Assembly (NCBI GenBank): GCA_945871905.1 | Contig: CAMBXL010000009.1 | Span: forward strand, 34,351 to 98,350 | Length of the DNA: 64,000 nt | Direction: 5' to 3' | Source of the DNA: Chitinophaga pinensis | GTDB taxonomy: Bacteria; Bacteroidota; Bacteroidia; NS11-12g; UBA955 | Shown here: positions 16,973 to 26,024 of the stretch, one piece after another | Position numbering within the stretch: position 1 is the first letter of the stretch | How the letters are laid out: each line of letters opens with the position of its first letter | The notes under the pieces: generated by a model | What the model was told of the DNA's origin: nothing | The model's database searches: none | Seen by the model: only the letters and a program-made list of their open reading frames with translations | Position numbers and translations under genes: made by a program

Positions 16973-17752
16973 TTATGCATTAAACTCCTTATTTATAAAC
17001 TCACTCATCACTTTATACAACTCATAAAGCGGCTCATTTTTTTCCAACAATTGAAGGTGGGAATTCATAGTCATAATGTCTTGCCTTTTGGCTGGACCTG
17101 TTTGTGAATTCTTTGGCCCAAAACTCAATGCTTGTTGAATACTTTGGGTAATCAAAGGTTGCAAATAGCTAAAGTCCAATTGGTGCTCGTTACATATTTT
17201 TTGAGCGGCCAACAACATGGCATTCGTAAAATTATTGGCAAAAACAGCAGACAAGTGATACTTCAATCGATTGTCTGAAGTTACGGTTACAATTTGAGCA
17301 GGTATGTCTTTTAAAAACTTAGAAATGGCGTTAAGTGTTTGGTTTGAGTTTCCTTCTATAAACAAAGGGAAATTAATGTTTTCAACTGCACTATTTACCA
17401 AAATAGATTGAAATGGATATATGACACCAAAATTATTTTGATTTTGAAGTGTATTAATAGACTGTGCACCAGAGGTATGACAAACCAATCCCCCATTTAT
17501 AGTTTGAGAAACAGAGGCAATAGCATCATCTTTAACACAAATTAAAACCAAATCATTTTCATTAAATTGCGGCATTGAAGAAAGACAAGTTGCATTGACT
17601 AGTTTAGCCAAGGCTTCTCCTTTCTCTGTACTTCTTGCCAACACAGATTTTACTTTTAATCCATTGTGATGAAAAAATTTAGCGAAGAAACTAGCCACAT
17701 TTCCTGAGCCAATAATAGTTACTTGTTCTATATTTAATGGCAATTCAGTCAA
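16973..17752 (-). CDS. Rossmann-like and DUF2520 domain protein
   Basis: 259 aa. The N-terminal NAD(P)-binding fold has GSGNVA at 15-20 and resembles F420/ketopantoate-reductase-type dehydrogenases. The C-terminal helical DUF2520 domain spans about 130-255. The family is an uncharacterised oxidoreductase group. It starts 7 nt after the stop of the ccmF-like gene, so it is the last gene of the cytochrome c maturation operon; this may be coincidental, as the family also occurs elsewhere. Function not assigned. Confidence 0.8.
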   Translation of the reverse strand: MTELPLNIEQVTIIGSGNVASFFAKFFHHNGLKVKSVLARSTEKGEALAKLVNATCLSSMPQFNENDLVLICVKDDAIASVSQTINGGLVCHTSGAQSINTLQNQNNFGVIYPFQSILVNSAVENINFPLFIEGNSNQTLNAISKFLKDIPAQIVTVTSDNRLKYHLSAVFANNFTNAMLLAAQKICNEHQLDFSYLQPLITQSIQQALSFGPKNSQTGPAKRQDIMTMNSHLQLLEKNEPLYELYKVMSEFINKEFNA

Positions 17753-17759
17753 TTTAATA

Positions 17760-20375
17760 TTAAACTAGGTTCTTAGAATGTCTTTTTGATTCTTTGAAAC
17801 GTTGAATAATTGCCAAACAAAATCCAAACACCATAATTACGGTGCCGCCCCAAAGTAAATTGATATAAGGAAATTCTATTGCTTTCAGAATAATGTATTC
17901 CAACTTAGGTCTGCGGGTTGCCGAAGTAATGATAAACTTCATTTCTCCGGGTTTGTCTTTGTCAGAGATTATTCTGTCCATAACCACCATTACACCTGCT
18001 TTTTCGATTACAGACTCTTTGATTCTAATTTTATCTTCACTAATAAATTCTGGTCGAGCAATAAAAGTATCTCCAATGGTGTTTATTACAATTTCAGCTT
18101 GTAGGTGTAATTTTTCTACCTCATTTGGGTTTGACAGAACATTGATTTTACGGAGCGTTAATTGTCTATTGGCATCATCGGTTGTAAAAGTTTGTCCTAT
18201 ATAAACTGTATCTGTTTTAAAGTTATCGAATTCTTTTTCTTCAAAATTTTCCATACTACTCTCAAAGGTGATATGGGTAAAAATATCTTTGGTTAGGTAG
18301 TGTCTTGTATCAGGATTAACCACAGGACCCATTTTCTTATTGTCTTGAATATTAGGTCTAAGGACAAATTGGTCTTTCACCTTACCTTCTTTATCTAAAT
18401 ACTGGTATTGAACTTCAAAGTATTTATTAGGCGAAATTTCCTCTGTTTTAGTAAAAGTAGCTTTAAGTGTATTGTTTCCAAAAAGCACAGGTTTCCCTTT
18501 GGCTAACAATACATTTTCACGGTTATTGGTTATTGCATTTTGGTCTTTTCCTCCTTCGGCATTGGTTTCCGAAAAATAGCCAACTCCAGTATTGTTTACA
18601 CTGAGCACTTTTTTATTTACCGAGGACACAACCACACCAATCATCATTAAACCAAAACCAGCGTGAGCAATAGCGCCCCCAGCTAATTTTATTTTACCTT
18701 TTAGCACTTTGTGAATGTAATGGATATTTCCAACCATTGCATAACAGCCTCCTATTATCAAAAGCAAGTATTTGAATTCCCAAATATCAAACAAGAATAG
18801 AGCACCTATGGCAAGAATAATAGAAATCAACAAAGCATTGGCGATGTATTCCCACACTCTTTTTTTGTCCGAATCTTTGTATTTAAAAAACTGACCTACT
18901 GCTGTTAAAAAGACAATGGGTATAGCAAACCAAATTTGAATTTTATTGTAATAAGCTTCTCCTGCAGACGCCATTGTACTTCCAAACAATTGATTGAAAA
19001 CTGGCACACTGGTCATGGTTATAATTTGCAAACCAGACAACATAAGCACCATACTTCCTACAAACATCCAAAACTCTCTGCTGTACAATTTATCTGTTTC
19101 AAGTTGTGTTCCATACAAGCCAAACAAATTTTTAACAAAAAAGAAAGTTGACCCCAATAACACCAAGGCACCAATAGAACTTACAATTGCTGAATCAACT
19201 TTGAAAGGAAAAAGGGCAACCACCATCATCCCACCAAAAGAAATTATAAAGAAAACAAGTCCTTTTTTGAATCCCTTGAAACTGATGGCATATAATAAAA
19301 AGATGAATGAAAACAGCAATATAATTAACTGTCCAGACAACCCTAAATCTGTAAAAGAGTGAACACTGGCATTACCTAAAATTCCACTTCGTGTTAAGAA
19401 GGTTGCGTATAAAACCATGAAAAACGAGAACACTGTAAGAACAAAAGTCAGCACCGGATATTTTCCAGTCACTTTATTAATCATCAACAAATGCGTGGCG
19501 GTAATTAACAATAGCCACGGCATTAAGGAAGCATTTTCTACAGGATCCCAAGCCCAATAACCTCCGAAGCTCAAACTTTCGTAAGCCCAATAGCCACCCA
19601 TTATAATTCCTGTACCCAAAACCATTACTGCAACAAGTGCCCAAGGCAAAGCAGGCACCATCCATTCTCTGAGGCGACGGGTCCAAAGACCTGCAAAAGC
19701 AAATGCAAAAGGAATAATAGTAGCAGCAAAACCAAAAAATAAGGTTGGTGGATGAATTACCATCCAATAGTTCTGCAACAATGGATTTAGACCATTGCCT
19801 TCTTTGTATATTTTTAAGTAATTTTCTTTACCAATAGATTCAATAATAGGAATCAATAGCATTTCGGGATTATGCTCACGGGTGAGTTCAAATGGACTAC
19901 TGCCTATTTTTACATCACCAAATTCAAATCCTAAAAGCATACTGCCCAAAATAACTTGTGCCAAAGCTATAACTGCAACAACTGGAGCTTCCCAATCTTT
20001 GATTTTGAATATCAATAAAATTCCCAAAAAGGCGTGCCAAAACATCCAAAGAAGAAAACTTCCTTCTTGACCTTCCCAAAAGCAACTAATCATGTAGTAA
20101 ATTGGCAAGTCAGTAGACGAATGCTGATAGGCATATTGGTATTCAAAATAATGACTATGGATGATATAAAACAACGAAAAGAAGATGGCTGAAACAGCTA
20201 CCGAATGAACATAAAACATGATTCTTCCCAACTTTTGGAAAGTGCTTTCTTTATGATTCACTGAAATTGCATATGAGACAAAAGAGATTAAAGATGCCAC
20301 AAAGGACAAAACCACTGCAAAATGGCCAAAGTTACCTATGAACAGATGTTCATTATTAAAATGTATAAGTTCCAA
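17760..20375 (-). CDS. ccmF: CcmF/CcsA-type haem lyase of cytochrome c maturation
   Basis: 871-aa polytopic inner-membrane protein that attaches haem to apocytochrome c at the periplasmic face. The tryptophan-rich WWD haem-binding motif GGYWAWDPVENASLMPW is at 271-287. A conserved loop NYWMVIHPPTLFFG (about 202-215, His208) precedes it. A long periplasmic domain (about 590-825) is followed by a final transmembrane helix. Length is larger than typical proteobacterial CcmF (about 650). It follows ccmE by 6 nt in the order ccmC-D-E-F. Some annotation schemes call this group CcsA; the adjoining CcmE argues for a CcmF role. Confidence 0.85.
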   Translation of the reverse strand: MELIHFNNEHLFIGNFGHFAVVLSFVASLISFVSYAISVNHKESTFQKLGRIMFYVHSVAVSAIFFSLFYIIHSHYFEYQYAYQHSSTDLPIYYMISCFWEGQEGSFLLWMFWHAFLGILLIFKIKDWEAPVVAVIALAQVILGSMLLGFEFGDVKIGSSPFELTREHNPEMLLIPIIESIGKENYLKIYKEGNGLNPLLQNYWMVIHPPTLFFGFAATIIPFAFAFAGLWTRRLREWMVPALPWALVAVMVLGTGIIMGGYWAYESLSFGGYWAWDPVENASLMPWLLLITATHLLMINKVTGKYPVLTFVLTVFSFFMVLYATFLTRSGILGNASVHSFTDLGLSGQLIILLFSFIFLLYAISFKGFKKGLVFFIISFGGMMVVALFPFKVDSAIVSSIGALVLLGSTFFFVKNLFGLYGTQLETDKLYSREFWMFVGSMVLMLSGLQIITMTSVPVFNQLFGSTMASAGEAYYNKIQIWFAIPIVFLTAVGQFFKYKDSDKKRVWEYIANALLISIILAIGALFLFDIWEFKYLLLIIGGCYAMVGNIHYIHKVLKGKIKLAGGAIAHAGFGLMMIGVVVSSVNKKVLSVNNTGVGYFSETNAEGGKDQNAITNNRENVLLAKGKPVLFGNNTLKATFTKTEEISPNKYFEVQYQYLDKEGKVKDQFVLRPNIQDNKKMGPVVNPDTRHYLTKDIFTHITFESSMENFEEKEFDNFKTDTVYIGQTFTTDDANRQLTLRKINVLSNPNEVEKLHLQAEIVINTIGDTFIARPEFISEDKIRIKESVIEKAGVMVVMDRIISDKDKPGEMKFIITSATRRPKLEYIILKAIEFPYINLLWGGTVIMVFGFCLAIIQRFKESKRHSKNLV

Positions 20376-20381
20376 AATAAT

Positions 20382-20765
20382 TTATTTTTTTTCGTATTTG
20401 CTAGGACATTTTTTCAAAATTTCACGAGCTTCAAAATAGTCGCCTCTGCTGTATCCAATTAGCACCACTTTATCTGTCTTATCCAAATCTTGGGGCATAG
20501 CGTTTCTGTAAACAATTTTTTTCTCATAACCGGTGCTGTCACTGGCATAAAACTCAAAATAGTTTGGATCCACTTGAGGGTTGTAAACTTGAGGTTTGGT
20601 TTTACTAAGCGTAGTAACCACGTGTAATTTCATATTGGGACGACTTTGGGCAATTTCATCGGCCTCAGCAAAAGATACATATTTGCTTGTATCTCCGTAG
20701 AAACTTACACCAATTGCTATAGCAACTGAAATAAAAACAATAATGGCAATTTGAACAGGTTTCAT
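20382..20765 (-). CDS. ccmE: Haem chaperone CcmE with CxxxY haem-binding motif
   Basis: 127-aa periplasmic haem chaperone anchored by one N-terminal helix (4-22), followed by an OB-fold-like beta domain. In most Proteobacteria haem binds covalently to a His in HxxxY; here the corresponding motif is KCPSKYE with Cys120 and Tyr124, so this is the CxxxY variant described for some anaerobes and archaea. It overlaps the CcmD-like gene by 4 nt and precedes ccmF. The assignment rests on the motif, size and gene order. Confidence 0.85.
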   Translation of the reverse strand: MKPVQIAIIVFISVAIAIGVSFYGDTSKYVSFAEADEIAQSRPNMKLHVVTTLSKTKPQVYNPQVDPNYFEFYASDSTGYEKKIVYRNAMPQDLDKTDKVVLIGYSRGDYFEAREILKKCPSKYEKK

Positions 20766-20959
20766 GATTCTGTTTGTTCTAACTTGGTTATTTTCCTGTC
20801 TAAACGAACTAAGTATAACACCACCAAAAAGAAGATAATAAGAATAACGCCTATTACGACATAAATTTTACCAGAACTTCTTAATACAGAAGTTTCATTT
20901 TGGGCCATTAGACCTTGTATAATACTAAGAAACAATATGGTTAGATAATATTTTTTCAT
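20762..20959 (-). CDS. ccmD: CcmD-like small membrane protein
   Basis: 65 aa. A signal-like N-terminus (MKKYYLTILFLSIIQGLMAQ) is followed by one transmembrane helix (about 31-50, IYVVIGVILIIFFLVVLYLV) and a short charged tail (RLDRKITKLEQTES). The single helix with a basic cytoplasmic tail and the position between ccmC and ccmE fit CcmD, which helps release haem-loaded CcmE from CcmC. Its start lies inside the ccmC gene (35-nt overlap), implying coupled translation. The short sequence makes similarity weak; context carries the call. Confidence 0.7.
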   Translation of the reverse strand: MKKYYLTILFLSIIQGLMAQNETSVLRSSGKIYVVIGVILIIFFLVVLYLVRLDRKITKLEQTES

Positions 20960-21629
20960 TTTCTTTTTTAAACTTTAATAATTGATTACGTGTTCTTAAT
21001 TCGGCAATCCACACAAAAAGCAGAGCCCAACCTATAACAGCAGGGTAAAAAACAAATTCCATGTTTTGAGTTTGGTTATAAGCTTTAAAATTAACCGATT
21101 CTCCACTACCCGGATGAATACTAAACTGGGATAATTTGGGCATTACGTATATCAATGACACAAACAATGGGAACACAAAGACATTATAAACGGCAGACAA
21201 GCGGGCTCGTTTCTCAAAATCAACAACTGACTTTTGGATCAACCAATATCCGCCATACATTGCCATTCCTGCTGCTACTCCATTTAACTTAGGGTCGTTT
21301 GTCCAAGGGGTTCCCCAAGTATTGTAAGCCCAAAACATGCCTGTAAACAACCCGCAGAAACCCATAAGTAAACCAACATTGGTCAATTCACTGGCATAAA
21401 TATCTCTTTTCACGTTGGGACGACTCAAATACATGAGACTATTGATCCAAGCTGCAAATAAAATGAGAGACATACCGAACCACATAGGCACGTGGTAAAA
21501 CAAATTTCGGATGGTTTCGTCTAAAATTCCAACATCTGTTGGCAAATCTATCAACAATCCGTAAACTAACACATAGCCTACAGTCGCTACGGCTATGAGT
21601 TTATACCACAAATTAGGGATTAATTTCAT
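20925..21629 (-). CDS. ccmC: CcmC haem transfer protein
   Basis: 234-aa inner-membrane protein with about six helices that loads haem onto CcmE. Seen: FYHVPMWF (44-51, His46), the WWD-type motif WGTPWTNDPK (105-114) and a second His in SIHPGSG (His172). First gene of the operon ccmC-ccmD-ccmE-ccmF-DUF2520. No ccmA or ccmB, ccmG or ccmH gene is in the window. A -7-like element with one mismatch (TAACTTCG, minus strand, 21659-21666) lies 29 nt upstream. Confidence 0.88.
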   Translation of the reverse strand: MKLIPNLWYKLIAVATVGYVLVYGLLIDLPTDVGILDETIRNLFYHVPMWFGMSLILFAAWINSLMYLSRPNVKRDIYASELTNVGLLMGFCGLFTGMFWAYNTWGTPWTNDPKLNGVAAGMAMYGGYWLIQKSVVDFEKRARLSAVYNVFVFPLFVSLIYVMPKLSQFSIHPGSGESVNFKAYNQTQNMEFVFYPAVIGWALLFVWIAELRTRNQLLKFKKENEKILSNHIVS

Positions 21630-21800
21630 CCTCGTTTTCTTTAGTTTGCGAAGTTAATTGAATTTATCCATTTTTAAAGCAATCTTTCGGTAATAAATTC
21701 CCAACAGTTTCTCTTACAAAACCTAGAGAATTCAAACAATAAAGCACAGAAAATTGTTCGAATTTTTAATTAAAAAAGTTAAATATCTATATTTTCATTT

Positions 21801-22022
21801 TTAGGGAACAGGATCGTAACCACTTCCTCCTCCAGGCCTGCATCTTGAGAGTCGTTTTAAAGTTAACCACCCTCCCTTAAATAACCCATATTTCTTAAGC
21901 GCCTCTACCCCATATTGACTACACGTTGGGGTGAATCGGCATGAGGGGGACAACAAAGGCGATAATACCAATTGGTATATTTTTATAAAAAATAAGCCGA
22001 TATAAATACCAATCTTTCTCAT
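21801..22022 (-). CDS. yidD: Membrane protein insertion efficiency factor YidD
   Basis: 73 aa. Conserved YidD core: an amphipathic N-terminal helix, then [20 protein letters not shown], then [16 protein letters not shown] and GYDPVP. It is a small membrane-associated protein thought to help YidC-dependent insertion. It overlaps rnpA by 4 nt in the conserved order rpmH-rnpA-yidD; yidC itself is not adjacent. Confidence 0.93.
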   Translation of the reverse strand: MRKIGIYIGLFFIKIYQLVLSPLLSPSCRFTPTCSQYGVEALKKYGLFKGGWLTLKRLSRCRPGGGSGYDPVP

Positions 22023-22429
22023 CCTTTTTCTTCAATCTGTTTGAGGACTATCTGATAGTTATTGACAAGTTTAATAAAGGAATGCTGCACCGATGCAAAA
22101 TCAACAAGCTCTTTACCGGTATAAACCATTCCCCCAATTAAATTTTTGTTAGGCGCAAATGGATTGGTTAGTAAAGATTTGTTTAATCTGTATACTTCAC
22201 GCATCAATCTTTTAATCCTATTTCTATCAACAGCTCTTTTGAATTTCCGTTTGGAAACTGAAAATAATATAGCATTGGGATTAGCATTTGGTGTTTCTTC
22301 AAAATAAAAGGAGAACAACAAAGGATATGCTTTAACAACAAAGGGAGTCTTAAAAACTTTTTCTATGAGTTTTTGGTGGTACAATCTTTCATTTTTAGAA
22401 AGACCGTAAGAAGAATTCTCACGCATCAT
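22019..22429 (-). CDS. rnpA: Ribonuclease P protein component
   Basis: 136 aa, the protein subunit that assists the RNase P RNA in 5' maturation of tRNAs. The RNR signature segment ([20 protein letters not shown], about 74-93) and the preceding FSVSK are intact. Slightly longer than the E. coli protein (119 aa). It follows rpmH by 26 nt and is coupled to yidD. Confidence 0.93.
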   Translation of the reverse strand: MMRENSSYGLSKNERLYHQKLIEKVFKTPFVVKAYPLLFSFYFEETPNANPNAILFSVSKRKFKRAVDRNRIKRLMREVYRLNKSLLTNPFAPNKNLIGGMVYTGKELVDFASVQHSFIKLVNNYQIVLKQIEEKG

Positions 22430-22455
22430 TTAGCGTATGAAGACTTAAGTAAATC

Positions 22456-22617
22456 TTAACGTTTGTGACGTAATTCGTCAGAAACCGTTAAACGTTTACG
22501 ACCGCGTTTTCTTCTTGCTGCCAAGATTTTACGTCCGTTTACTGAGGCCATTCGCTCTCTGAAACCGTGTTTATTGCGTCTTTTGCGTTGTGATGGCTGA
22601 AATGTACGTTTCGTCAT
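22456..22617 (-). CDS. rpmH: 50S ribosomal protein L34
   Basis: 53-residue basic protein beginning [20 protein letters not shown] and containing [20 protein letters not shown]; near-universal L34 sequence with a short C-terminal extension. First gene of rpmH-rnpA-yidD. ATG at 22617, stop at 22456-22458, preceded by a -7 element TACATTTG. Confidence 0.95.
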   Translation of the reverse strand: MTKRTFQPSQRKRRNKHGFRERMASVNGRKILAARRKRGRKRLTVSDELRHKR

Positions 22618-22642
22618 GTCGTATGATTTTTAAAAAGGACTG

Positions 22643-22650
22643 CAAATGTA
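22643..22650 (-). promoter_or_regulatory. -7 promoter element TACATTTG for rpmH-rnpA-yidD
   Basis: Exact TAnnTTTG match on the minus strand, 25 nt upstream of the rpmH ATG. The remainder of 22651-22905 shows no recognisable feature. Confidence 0.6.
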
Positions 22651-22905
22651 ATGCAATTTTCCAAAATACCAAACCTAATTTATAAAATATTTTAAATCTA
22701 TTCTTATTATGCCTTGCCAATACCTTAAAAATCTTCTTTTTATTAGTCTTTTAATCGAATAGGTTCATATATTTTTATAATATAAACAAATTGGAATGAG
22801 ATAAAATCCAATTTTACGAAATTTCATTTAGCGCTTTGAGGGGTTGAATAATACACTAATCCAGACCCAAAAAAACAATCAGCAAAAAACTAATAATTAA
22901 TTAGA

Positions 22906-24084
22906 CTAAAGCAATTGGATAAATGTTTTGGCCTCTTTTTTACTAAAAACTAATTTATAATAAACCAAAGTATAGGTTTCAATATTTCTATTATAGGCTG
23001 TCATGGGTTTAAATCTTGGCATAATATCAATTGCGTTATTGAAATTTTTAATAAATCCCCATTCATCATCTGGCTCATCATCCTCATTTGGCATCAACCA
23101 TTTTCTATCTTTAATCAACCCTTTTTCATCTATGGTTAATTGAACATAAATCTCGTATTCTAGTTTTTGATAATGCGCTGTTTCAAAATCTAACTTTTTG
23201 CTAATTTGCTTATTAATTAGTTCATTCATTGCATCAACACCACCAGGATATTCTTCTTTTACGACCAAATCATCTTTGAATATTTTCTTATCAATTTTTT
23301 CTCCATTTTCATCAAAGAAGGTCGCATCTATAAAAACATCATTTTTATAATTCACTTCACAAGATTTGTTTCCATTAAGATGATACCAAGTGTGCAATCC
23401 TTCTTTTTTATTATCAACAAACTCTCCTTTGAAAGATATTTTCCCATTAGTCCAATAGGTTTCCAACCAACCTACTAAACTGTCCTTTTCATATGTTCCT
23501 TTTTCTTTTAATTGACCATTTGAATAATAGGTTTTATATTCCCCATTTCTCTTCCCCTTAAAAAACATAAACTCTTCTTCCAAATTACCATTGTCGTGAT
23601 AAAAAATAGAAAGTCCATCTCTTTCATCATTTATAAAATTCATTTTTGCTTTCACTGTTCCATTTTTATGATACAGAACCGAAGGCCCTTCGTTTAAATT
23701 TTCTTCATAAGTGGTTTCTGATTTTAGTTGTCCATTTTTATACCACGACTTCCATAATCCTTGTGTTTTTCCATTTTTAAAAGTCCCTTCTGATGATTTT
23801 ACGCCATTTGAAAAATAATACACAAAGACTCCTTCCCTTGAATTATCTGTCAATTTGATTGAAGAATAAGTCCCAGACATTTGAATTTGGTTTGTTTCTT
23901 TGAAATAATCTTCGACTTGAAATTTATTATTTACATTTTTGACAATGCGATAATAAGAGGCTTTTTTCTCACTTGTTTTTTGCCAATTTTTGTCAAAAAA
24001 AACTTTTTTTTGAGCACTTGCATTTATAGCAAACAAAAAGAAACTTAAAAAAAGAAATAGATTTAGTTTAAAAAATGTATTCAT
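22906..24084 (-). CDS. YwqK/MORN-repeat protein with TonB-like C-terminal domain
   Basis: 392-aa exported protein (signal peptide, first ~24 residues ending NASAQ). About 55-260 is a run of roughly eight imperfect 22-24-residue repeats of the YxNGxLKxxGxYxxGxxxG type (for example YYSNGQLKEKGTYEKDSLVG), known from MORN/YwqK proteins. The last ~110 residues (from YPGGVDAMNELINKQISKKL) resemble the C-terminal domain of TonB-related proteins, including IDEKGLIKDRKW and RFKPM. Such fusions occur in this phylum but no substrate is known. The YwqK 'antitoxin' label of databases should not be taken literally here. Confidence 0.75.
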   Translation of the reverse strand: MNTFFKLNLFLFLSFFLFAINASAQKKVFFDKNWQKTSEKKASYYRIVKNVNNKFQVEDYFKETNQIQMSGTYSSIKLTDNSREGVFVYYFSNGVKSSEGTFKNGKTQGLWKSWYKNGQLKSETTYEENLNEGPSVLYHKNGTVKAKMNFINDERDGLSIFYHDNGNLEEEFMFFKGKRNGEYKTYYSNGQLKEKGTYEKDSLVGWLETYWTNGKISFKGEFVDNKKEGLHTWYHLNGNKSCEVNYKNDVFIDATFFDENGEKIDKKIFKDDLVVKEEYPGGVDAMNELINKQISKKLDFETAHYQKLEYEIYVQLTIDEKGLIKDRKWLMPNEDDEPDDEWGFIKNFNNAIDIMPRFKPMTAYNRNIETYTLVYYKLVFSKKEAKTFIQLL

Positions 24085-24102
24085 ACTGAAGACAAAGAAA
24101 AC

Positions 24103-24939
24103 TTATTTTTTCAAATTGTAAAAATAAATTTTCAATTTCATCAATAAATACTGAATGGCTTTAGGCGTTTCTGACAAAGGCTGTTTATACGATTCGCCCA
24201 TTTTCAAAAAGTGTTTATAGAAATAGGATGGCGTAATTTTCCATTTATTAATAAATTGTTTTCTGCCATCATTTTTAACCACTTTTCCGGTCGATTTACT
24301 CATAAAATGATACACTCTACTTTTGCCAACGCCTTTAAATACTCGCACACCGGCATTCCACATCTTCATAGAAAAATCGGGATCACTGTACATTCCTGGG
24401 CTAAATTCCTCACTGTACCCTCCTACCAAATCCCAATATTTTTTTGAAACCACATTTGGAGGCCAACTAGCGCCATACCAATCATTCATTACAAAAGATT
24501 GATATGATTGAATTAACTCTTTCTCTTTGAAATGAGTCAAATCACCAAAATCATATCCTTGCAACATGTTTTTATTGTTACCCACTTTAGGTTCTATCAT
24601 GGTAGAAGATATAAAAAAATCATCATGTCCTAAGTCTTCAATTTCATTAACCAGATAATAATCCCACCCTGGCAAAGCATACATATCGTCATTAAAATAA
24701 CAGATGTAAGACGCAGTGGCTTTTTGTGAAGAAAGATTTAATGCAGTGCAAATTCCTATATTTTGCGCAGAATGAGTAAAATCAATATTTTGCGAATTGA
24801 GATAATCTATGGTACCGTCATTGCCTTCATTCACATGAACAATTATTTGATGGCTAAATGTAGAATTCTTCAAAATACTTTCAATACAGCATTTCAAATA
24901 TGGCAGATTATTCCATGTAGGTATTAGGATACTAAACAT
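24103..24939 (-). CDS. Family 2 glycosyltransferase
   Basis: 278 aa. N-terminal GT-A fold beginning MFSILIPTWNNLPYLKCCIE; a DxD-like metal site appears in YICYFNDDMYALPGWDYYL, and the acidic SDPDFSMKMWNAG follows. A cytoplasmic enzyme adding a sugar to an envelope glycan is likely; donor and acceptor cannot be read. An in-frame alternative start lies four codons upstream (24951); MFSILIP fits the usual family N-terminus better. It lies 18 nt upstream of the YwqK-TonB gene on the same strand and may be co-transcribed. Confidence 0.82.
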   Translation of the reverse strand: MFSILIPTWNNLPYLKCCIESILKNSTFSHQIIVHVNEGNDGTIDYLNSQNIDFTHSAQNIGICTALNLSSQKATASYICYFNDDMYALPGWDYYLVNEIEDLGHDDFFISSTMIEPKVGNNKNMLQGYDFGDLTHFKEKELIQSYQSFVMNDWYGASWPPNVVSKKYWDLVGGYSEEFSPGMYSDPDFSMKMWNAGVRVFKGVGKSRVYHFMSKSTGKVVKNDGRKQFINKWKITPSYFYKHFLKMGESYKQPLSETPKAIQYLLMKLKIYFYNLKK

Positions 24940-25030
24940 ATACGACAGCAAAAAAACATCTTTTTATTCACAATGATTGAATATTTTTAAGTATAGAGCT
25001 CAAAATCCAAAAAAAAATTAGTTTTTAGAT

Positions 25031-25038
25031 TACTTTTG
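25031..25038 (+). promoter_or_regulatory. -7 promoter element TACTTTTG for the tdh operon
   Basis: Exact match. The in-frame TTG at 25036 lies within it, which excludes that codon as start and supports ATG at 25057. Confidence 0.65.
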
Positions 25039-25056
25039 CAACACAAATTTAATGTT

Positions 25057-26022
25057 ATGTCAGAAAATATTTTAGTTATCGGAGCTTGTGGTCAGTTGGG
25101 CACAGAATTGGTTGAAGAACTCAGAAAAATATATGGGGATAGTCATGTTATTGCCTCCGATATTCGTCAATCTGATGATGAAGTTTTCAAGAATGGTCCA
25201 TTTGAAACTTTGGACATTTTGGACAAAAATAATTTTTCCGCTTTACTACAAAAATACAAACCAAGTCAGGTTTACCACTTAGCAGCATTGTTAAGTGCTA
25301 CTGCTGAAGCGAAACCAAAACTAGGTTGGACTCTAAATATGGATGGCTTGTTTAACGTATTAGATGCTGCGGTTGATTTTAAAATTGGCAAAATCTATTG
25401 GCCAAGTTCTATTGCGGTTTTTGGTCCTAACACGCCAATGAATGATACCCCTCAAAACTGTGTAATGGATCCAAATACAGTTTATGGAATAAGCAAATTG
25501 GCAGGAGAAAGATATTGTGAATACTATTTCCAAAAAAGAGGTGTAGATGTAAGAAGCTTAAGATATCCGGGTTTAATTGGTTACAAAAGCGCTCCCGGTG
25601 GTGGAACTACCGACTATGCTGTTAGCATTTACCACGATGCATTAACGACAAAAAAACACGAATGTTTCTTAGGACCTCAAACACAGTTGCCAATGCTATA
25701 CATGCCCGATGCCTTAAAAGCAACTTTAGATATTATGCATGCACCTGCTGAAAAAATCAAAATCAGAAGTAGTTATAATCTTGCAGGAATGAGTTTTTCT
25801 CCTGAAGAAATTGCAGCTAATATTAAATCATTTATTCCTGATTTTGAAATTTCATACAAGGTCGACCACCGTCAAGCAATTGCAGACAGTTGGCCAAACA
25901 GTATTAATGACACAGAAGCTAGAAATGATTGGGGTTGGGCTCCATCTTATGATTTAAACAGTATGAGTAAAGACATGCTTGTCAATTTAGCACCTAGATA
26001 TGGTCAATCTTTAAGTATATAA
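25057..26022 (+). CDS. tdh: L-threonine 3-dehydrogenase, SDR/epimerase type
   Basis: 321-aa extended short-chain dehydrogenase predicted to oxidise L-threonine to 2-amino-3-ketobutyrate with NAD. N-terminal GACGQLG (9-15) binds NAD; the catalytic set is PSS (116-118) and Y143-xxx-K147 in TVYGISKLAG. The segment RYPGLIGYKSAPGGGTTDYA and later LPMLYMPDALKATLDI is characteristic of the epimerase-like threonine dehydrogenases rather than sugar epimerases. First gene of tdh-surE-orf-pyrD; surE starts 2 nt after its stop. A sugar epimerase is the main alternative. Confidence 0.82.
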   Translation: MSENILVIGACGQLGTELVEELRKIYGDSHVIASDIRQSDDEVFKNGPFETLDILDKNNFSALLQKYKPSQVYHLAALLSATAEAKPKLGWTLNMDGLFNVLDAAVDFKIGKIYWPSSIAVFGPNTPMNDTPQNCVMDPNTVYGISKLAGERYCEYYFQKRGVDVRSLRYPGLIGYKSAPGGGTTDYAVSIYHDALTTKKHECFLGPQTQLPMLYMPDALKATLDIMHAPAEKIKIRSSYNLAGMSFSPEEIAANIKSFIPDFEISYKVDHRQAIADSWPNSINDTEARNDWGWAPSYDLNSMSKDMLVNLAPRYGQSLSI

Positions 26023-26024
26023 TA

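Noticed and set aside
22906..24084. YwqK-type 'toxin-antitoxin' gene as part of a TA system
   Set aside because: The repeats are generic MORN-like; no toxin gene adjoins, and the signal peptide and TonB-like end indicate an envelope protein.
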